64,000 nucleotides of DNA from Calonectria ilicicola. Taxonomy: Eukaryota; Ascomycota; Sordariomycetes; Hypocreales; Nectriaceae. The notes under the pieces are model-generated. The model saw only the letters and a list, made by a program, of their open reading frames with translations, made no database searches and had not been told where the DNA came from. Position 1 is the first letter of the stretch, and each line of letters opens with the position of its first letter. Location of the stretch: NCBI GenBank assembly GCA_020809705.1, contig CP085826.1:4464001-4528000 (forward strand), given 5' to 3'. The translations under genes were made by a program, and so were the position numbers. Shown here in pieces: positions 60,035 through 64,000 of the stretch.

Positions 60035-60911
60035 GGTGAAGGCGGCGGGCGGGTGAAGAGAATTGGTATTCAAGTACAATGCAATGCGCCCGAAGCCGAC
60101 AAAGGGAAGTTGGAGCGGTACGTGCTCAAGTCGAGAGTATGAGGGAGTAAAGAGACGTCCCTCGTGATGCAGGGCGATTCGAGTTGGTGAAGGTGGCAGT
60201 AGAGTCTGTTCGCGCGTCTCGGAGCTGGAGCGACGTCGGTTTTCTTCAGCCTCGTGTGGAAGAGCTGCAATGGAGCAGGCTGACAGGTTTTGGAGAGAGC
60301 TTCCACCAACCAACCATGGGCGGGCAATACGCGGGACATGGCCCACTTTCCTGGTCGAGGCATCGGGAGCTGGAGCCGTGGATTTTCCGGCGCCGACAGC
60401 GACCAGCTTCACGAATTGTCCAGCTAGTGCAATTGGCTAACGGAGTCTGGAGCGCCGAGCTTTTGGAGAAATGGGGTCTGAACAAGGTCCCCCGGTCGCG
60501 CGGGCGCGGGCGCTGCTGCAAGACCAAAGGCTGACAGTCCCCATCAGCCGCAGTCGTAGCAATTGAAACGTGGAAGTGCGTAAAGGTGGCCTTTACCAAG
60601 AGTGCGATTGCGCGTTGCTTCATCATCTCATCTCTTCTCCTTGAGCGAGGTGCGCCGCTTTTGTCTCGTATGGTGACCTGTTTGTCTTCTTGCCACCATT
60701 GGATTTCCTCTCCACTCCTTTCCGTCCCTTGAGACTTGCCAATTGTCATTTCCTTTAGTAGTATTTCTACATCCGGCGACATACACGACCCGGCGCGTGT
60801 GTGTCGCATTGACAAAAAAAAAAAAGAGAACAGCCAGCTAACTACACCTGTTCTTTCTTCCCTTTCCGTTCCTTTCTGATTGCTAGCCACAACGGCACGT
60901 CGCTTTTTACC
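60035..60911. promoter_or_regulatory. Bidirectional upstream region of RNA15 and ERV46
   Basis: This is 877 bp between divergent start codons; open frames on both strands are compositional. An A run is at about 60821-60833, and a C/T-rich ERV46 leader follows to the ATG. No specific element is named. Confidence 0.4.
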
Positions 60912-62353
60912 ATGGCCGCCAAATCGAGATTTACAAGGCTCGATGCCTTCACCAAGACGGTTGACGAAGCTCGTATCCGTACCACCAGCGGTGGTATCGT
61001 CACCATCGTTTCGCTCTTTGTTGTTCTTTTCCTAGCCTGGGGCGAATGGGCCGACTACCGCCGTATCGTTATTCACCCAGAGCTCATTGTTGACAAGGGA
61101 CGAGGTATGGTACATCTACATCCAGCGCAAGTTTGCCATGACTAACCATGTCCTGCTTATAGGAGAGCGTATGGAAATCCACCTCAACATCACCTTCCCC
61201 AAGATGCCCTGCGAACTCTTGACTCTCGACGTCATGGATGTCTCCGGCGAGCAGCAGCACGGCGTCATGCACGGAGTCAACAAGGTTCGCCTTCGCCCCG
61301 AATCCGAGGGCGGCCAGGTCATCGATGTCAAGTCCCTCACCCTCCACGACGATGCCGCCTCCCACCTCGCCCCCGACTACTGCGGTGACTGCTACGGCGC
61401 CAAGGCACCTCCCAATGCTCTGAAATCCGGCTGCTGTAACACTTGCGACGAGGTCCGAGAAGCTTACGCCTTGGCATCGTGGGCATTTGGCCGAGGTGAA
61501 AACGTCGAGCAGTGCGAGCGCGAGAACTATGCCCAGAAGCTCGATGCTCAGCGCGCCGAAGGCTGCCGAATTGAAGGTAACCTGCGTGTGAACAAGGTTG
61601 TTGGTAACTTCCACTTTGCCCCAGGCCGAAGTTTCAGCAATGGCAACATGCACATCCACGATCTGAAGAACTACTGGGATGTCCCCGAAGGCCAGGCCCA
61701 CGACTTTTCGCACTTCGTCCACTCCCTCCGCTTCGGACCCCAGCTCCCCGACGACATCACCAAGAACCTCGGCGCCAAGGCTGCTCGACCCTGGACCAAC
61801 CACCACCTGAACCCTCTGGATGGCACCAAGCAGGAGACCAAGGATGCCAACTTCAACTTCATGTACTTTGTCAAGATTGTGCCTACCTCGTACCTGCCCC
61901 TTGGCTGGGACAGCCGCGGCCTCAAGTTTGGAGGTCTTCTACAGGATGACAACACTGGTTTGGGAGCATTTGGCTACTCTGATGACGGCAGCGTTGAGAC
62001 ACACCAGTATTCCGTCACCAGCCACAAGAGAAGTCTTTCTGGAGGCAACGATGCTGCTGAGGGCCACGCCGAACGTCTGCACTCTCGTGGCGGTATCCCC
62101 GGTGTCTTCTTCTCTTATGTGAGTTTACCTTGAATGTTGAATGCCGAAAGCGAGAATCAGCAGCTAATGATAATATTAGGACATTTCCCCCATGAAGGTC
62201 ATCAACCGTGAGGAGAGAGCCAAGACATTTACTGGTTTCCTGGCTGGACTCTGCGCCATTGTTGGTGGAACTTTGACTGTTGCTGCCGCTGTTGACCGAG
62301 GATTGTTTGAGGGCGCCACCCGTCTTAAGAAGATGCGATCCAAGGATCTATGA
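60912..62353 (+). CDS. ERV46: ER-Golgi COPII vesicle cargo receptor Erv46
   Basis: Three exons, 60912-61104, 61163-62118 and 62180-62353, encode 440 aa. The N-terminal RFTRLDAFTKTVDEARI motif and transmembrane segment 1 (about 27-44, GGIVTIVSLFVVLFLAW) are characteristic. The large lumenal domain includes CGDCYGA and CCNTCDEVREAY cysteine motifs and GCRIEGNLRVNKVVGNFHFA. Segment 2 near the C-terminus (GFLAGLCAIVGGTLTVAAAV) precedes a short cytosolic tail ending KKMRSKDL. Erv46 pairs with Erv41 and cycles between ER and Golgi, retrieving escaped ER proteins. Introns are 58 and 61 bp, phase-consistent. Confidence 0.96.
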
Positions 62354-62959
62354 TGGGAGAAGAGGAAATAAAAGTCAAATGTCACAAGACTTACAGGGGT
62401 GTTGGGATGTGGAAACTGTAGACAGCAGGTGTAACTATTTGTAGAGTCCACTGCATGGGTTAGGCGTTCTGGAATAGTTGGGATTTTGTTAAAACGTGGG
62501 AATTCAAATTGCGATGCTTGCTTGCTGGCACGTGGCTTGACCTTCCCTTGTCCAATCAAATTGAGTTCAAACAAAACGTGTCGTCCGAACCGGTCGGAGT
62601 GTTGGTGACCAAGAACTCAAGTTCCAAGATGCGGTACCTTGCAATTGAGCTCGATAAGCTAGAGGCTACCCTTGAGACTTCTTTTGTGAAGCTTACTATA
62701 CATAAGTCTGACTCGAATACGGCTGCAGCGTCTATGCCAACAGACGAAATGACAGGACCTCGACTTCGTGGATATGCGAATACTTGGCGTCTAAATATAT
62801 GCGGTATACGAATTAGACGGAAATAGCAAGTATTTTTTTTATTTTTACTCCAAAGAAGCAAAATAACTAAACATGTCACAAGGGACCCAGATTTTCAGAG
62901 TGGCGATGATTATTCAGGATCGGGCCGGCACAATGCGAGAAAGGGCCCTGTATCAGATA

Positions 62960-63195
62960 CATTACAACCCCTGAAATATATATTTTTTCTAGAATCCTTC
63001 CACTACCATCTATCCGAAAATAAACGAATGAATGAATAAAATAAAATCTTTATTTTAGATTCAAAGTCCTTTAATTTCTTATCCCTTTCTTTTTCTTTTG
63101 CTATCAAATTGATGTTTTGGTATCCAGTGGCTCTGTTCTGTTGGAAACCGCCGTGAAAATAGTCATCAGAGCACAATCTTTCAAAGGGTGTATTA
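62960..63195. mobile_element. MITE-like foldback element, copy 3 (inverted orientation)
   Basis: About 236 bp, flanked by TA (62958-62959 and 63196-63197). The right end, reverse-complemented, reads TAATACACCCTTTGAAAG then ATTGTGC, matching the left ends of copies 1 and 2. The left end CATTACAACCCCTGAAA and the internal CTACCATCTA correspond to the reverse complement of the right part of copy 2. The copy is therefore inverted relative to the other two. Confidence 0.68.
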
Positions 63196-63794
63196 TATAT
63201 GTCGATCCGCAAACCTGTAGGACATAGAGCACTGTTACAGTTGGACCAACCCACAGGCCACGGATTTGATTGTCAGCAAGGATTGGATTGAATTGTGTTA
63301 ATATATATATATGGATGGATGGTTAGGGTAGGGCCTCAACTGCTCCCTTGACTGTGCACTGACTTGGGACGTGCAATTGGCAGATCACATAGCATCAGGG
63401 TTGTTCGCAGGCACAACTGTTGGGATATTTAGGCAGCGGACCTCAATGGTTCTACTCTTTACTTGTCCCGTATTTGGGAATTTTTGGGTGACAGCGGGAG
63501 TGGAAAAGCGAAGTGGAGGGTACCTAAGTATAGTCGCACTGGAGCAACCATCTCGATAGAATCGAGGCAATGATTTTCAGAAAGCGACTTGAGGATCGCG
63601 TGCTCCTCTCCTATCAAGCTTAAAAAGACTGTCATGCATTTTCCCTTTGGCGACCTGGATCAGGGAGCTTAGTGGGCGATCCGGGCCCATGCCGGATATG
63701 CCATCACCTGAGATTGAAGAGAAATCACAACAACGACAATGGTAGCCGAGATGGTGCACTGTCATGTAGCGGGGGAGGCGAGATGTGACGGCGG

Positions 63795-63853
63795 GGTTCG
63801 AATTGAGATCTTCCTGGCTAGTGTGCCGAGACAGGCATCTCAACCAGGACACT
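63795..63853 (-). pseudogene. tRNA-like remnant with A-box and B-box
   Basis: On the minus strand, TGGTTGAGATG (63836-63846) matches the Pol III A-box consensus TRGYNNARNNG in full. ATTCGAACC (63795-63803) matches the B box except at its first base. The 32-nt gap is right for a tRNA. However, the T stem does not pair and the acceptor stem pairs only about four of seven, so this is a degenerate tRNA or tRNA-derived repeat rather than a functional gene. Confidence 0.45.
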
Positions 63854-64000
63854 GCGTAGGATCGCACGGACCTCTCAGCGAGGGAGACGTGGTTGTCTCA
63901 GTCGCTTTCAATTGCACTCTGGGCAGTGTGGAGATGGCCTCTTTCGTCTAGGCTAGCAGTGAATTTTGGTTGGCTGATTCGGAACCGGCAAGATCCTGGC

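Larger units (their letters stand above)
62354..64000. other. Right-end gene-free region
   Basis: This 1.65-kb region contains MITE-like copy 3 (62960-63195), a TA run followed by a GGAT repeat near 63300-63325, and a tRNA-like remnant at 63795-63853. No open frame looks coding. Confidence 0.45.

Noticed and set aside
62509..62826. A 105-codon frame downstream of ERV46
   Set aside because: It has no recognisable domain and lies in an AT-rich 3' region; length is within chance expectation.

Overview
This is nuclear DNA of a filamentous ascomycete, most likely a Sordariomycete and plausibly one of the Hypocreales. The genes are interrupted by short introns (about 47-140 bp, one of 491 bp) with GT..AG ends and CTAAC/CTGAC-type branch sites. 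The proteins are typical of this group: a long ATG11, a Zn2Cys6 regulator, NUO-49, and short NHP6-type HMG protein. Species cannot be fixed from the sequence alone. There is no operon, phage, CRISPR or secondary-metabolite cluster.

Layout. At 0.1-6.3 kb are a Gfo/Idh/MocA oxidoreductase (minus), a divergent oligoribonuclease and phosphoglucomutase. At 6.9-8.8 kb is an eight-exon gene of unknown function that I reconstructed by splicing (minus). At 10.9-11.4 kb is an NHP6-type HMG-box gene. A 5-kb gene-free interval follows. CENP-H and ATG11 are divergent at 16.6-22.1 kb. Next come an F-box-like gene (23.4 kb), a membrane-anchored ubiquitin protease (26.2 kb), a 3-kb AT-rich gene-poor interval, a fringe-like glycosyltransferase (31.3 kb), 4 kb of leader or promoter DNA, and a Zn2Cys6 regulator (36.8-39.8 kb).

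The stretch 40.6-50.3 kb is rich in mitochondrial functions: a GNAT acetyltransferase, complex I 49-kDa subunit, COQ6 (ubiquinone synthesis), the inner nuclear membrane protein Src1/Heh, and ATP synthase subunit 4. NOC4 (ribosome biogenesis), a tRNA-Ser(AGA), a CorA-type Mg2+ transporter, the CstF-64/Rna15 3'-end processing factor and the ER-Golgi cargo receptor Erv46 complete the window.

Most genes are independent housekeeping loci, so I see no multigene novel system. The most interesting non-genic signal is a family of three degenerate foldback elements with TA target duplications at 52.9, 58.3 and 63.0 kb, which look like mariner-type MITEs. Next are the unknown eight-exon gene, a tRNA-like A-box/B-box remnant near the right end, and several palindromic or hairpin sites in gene-free DNA. 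Exon coordinates below were derived by hand from reading-frame continuity and splice-site consensus; no transcript data were available.
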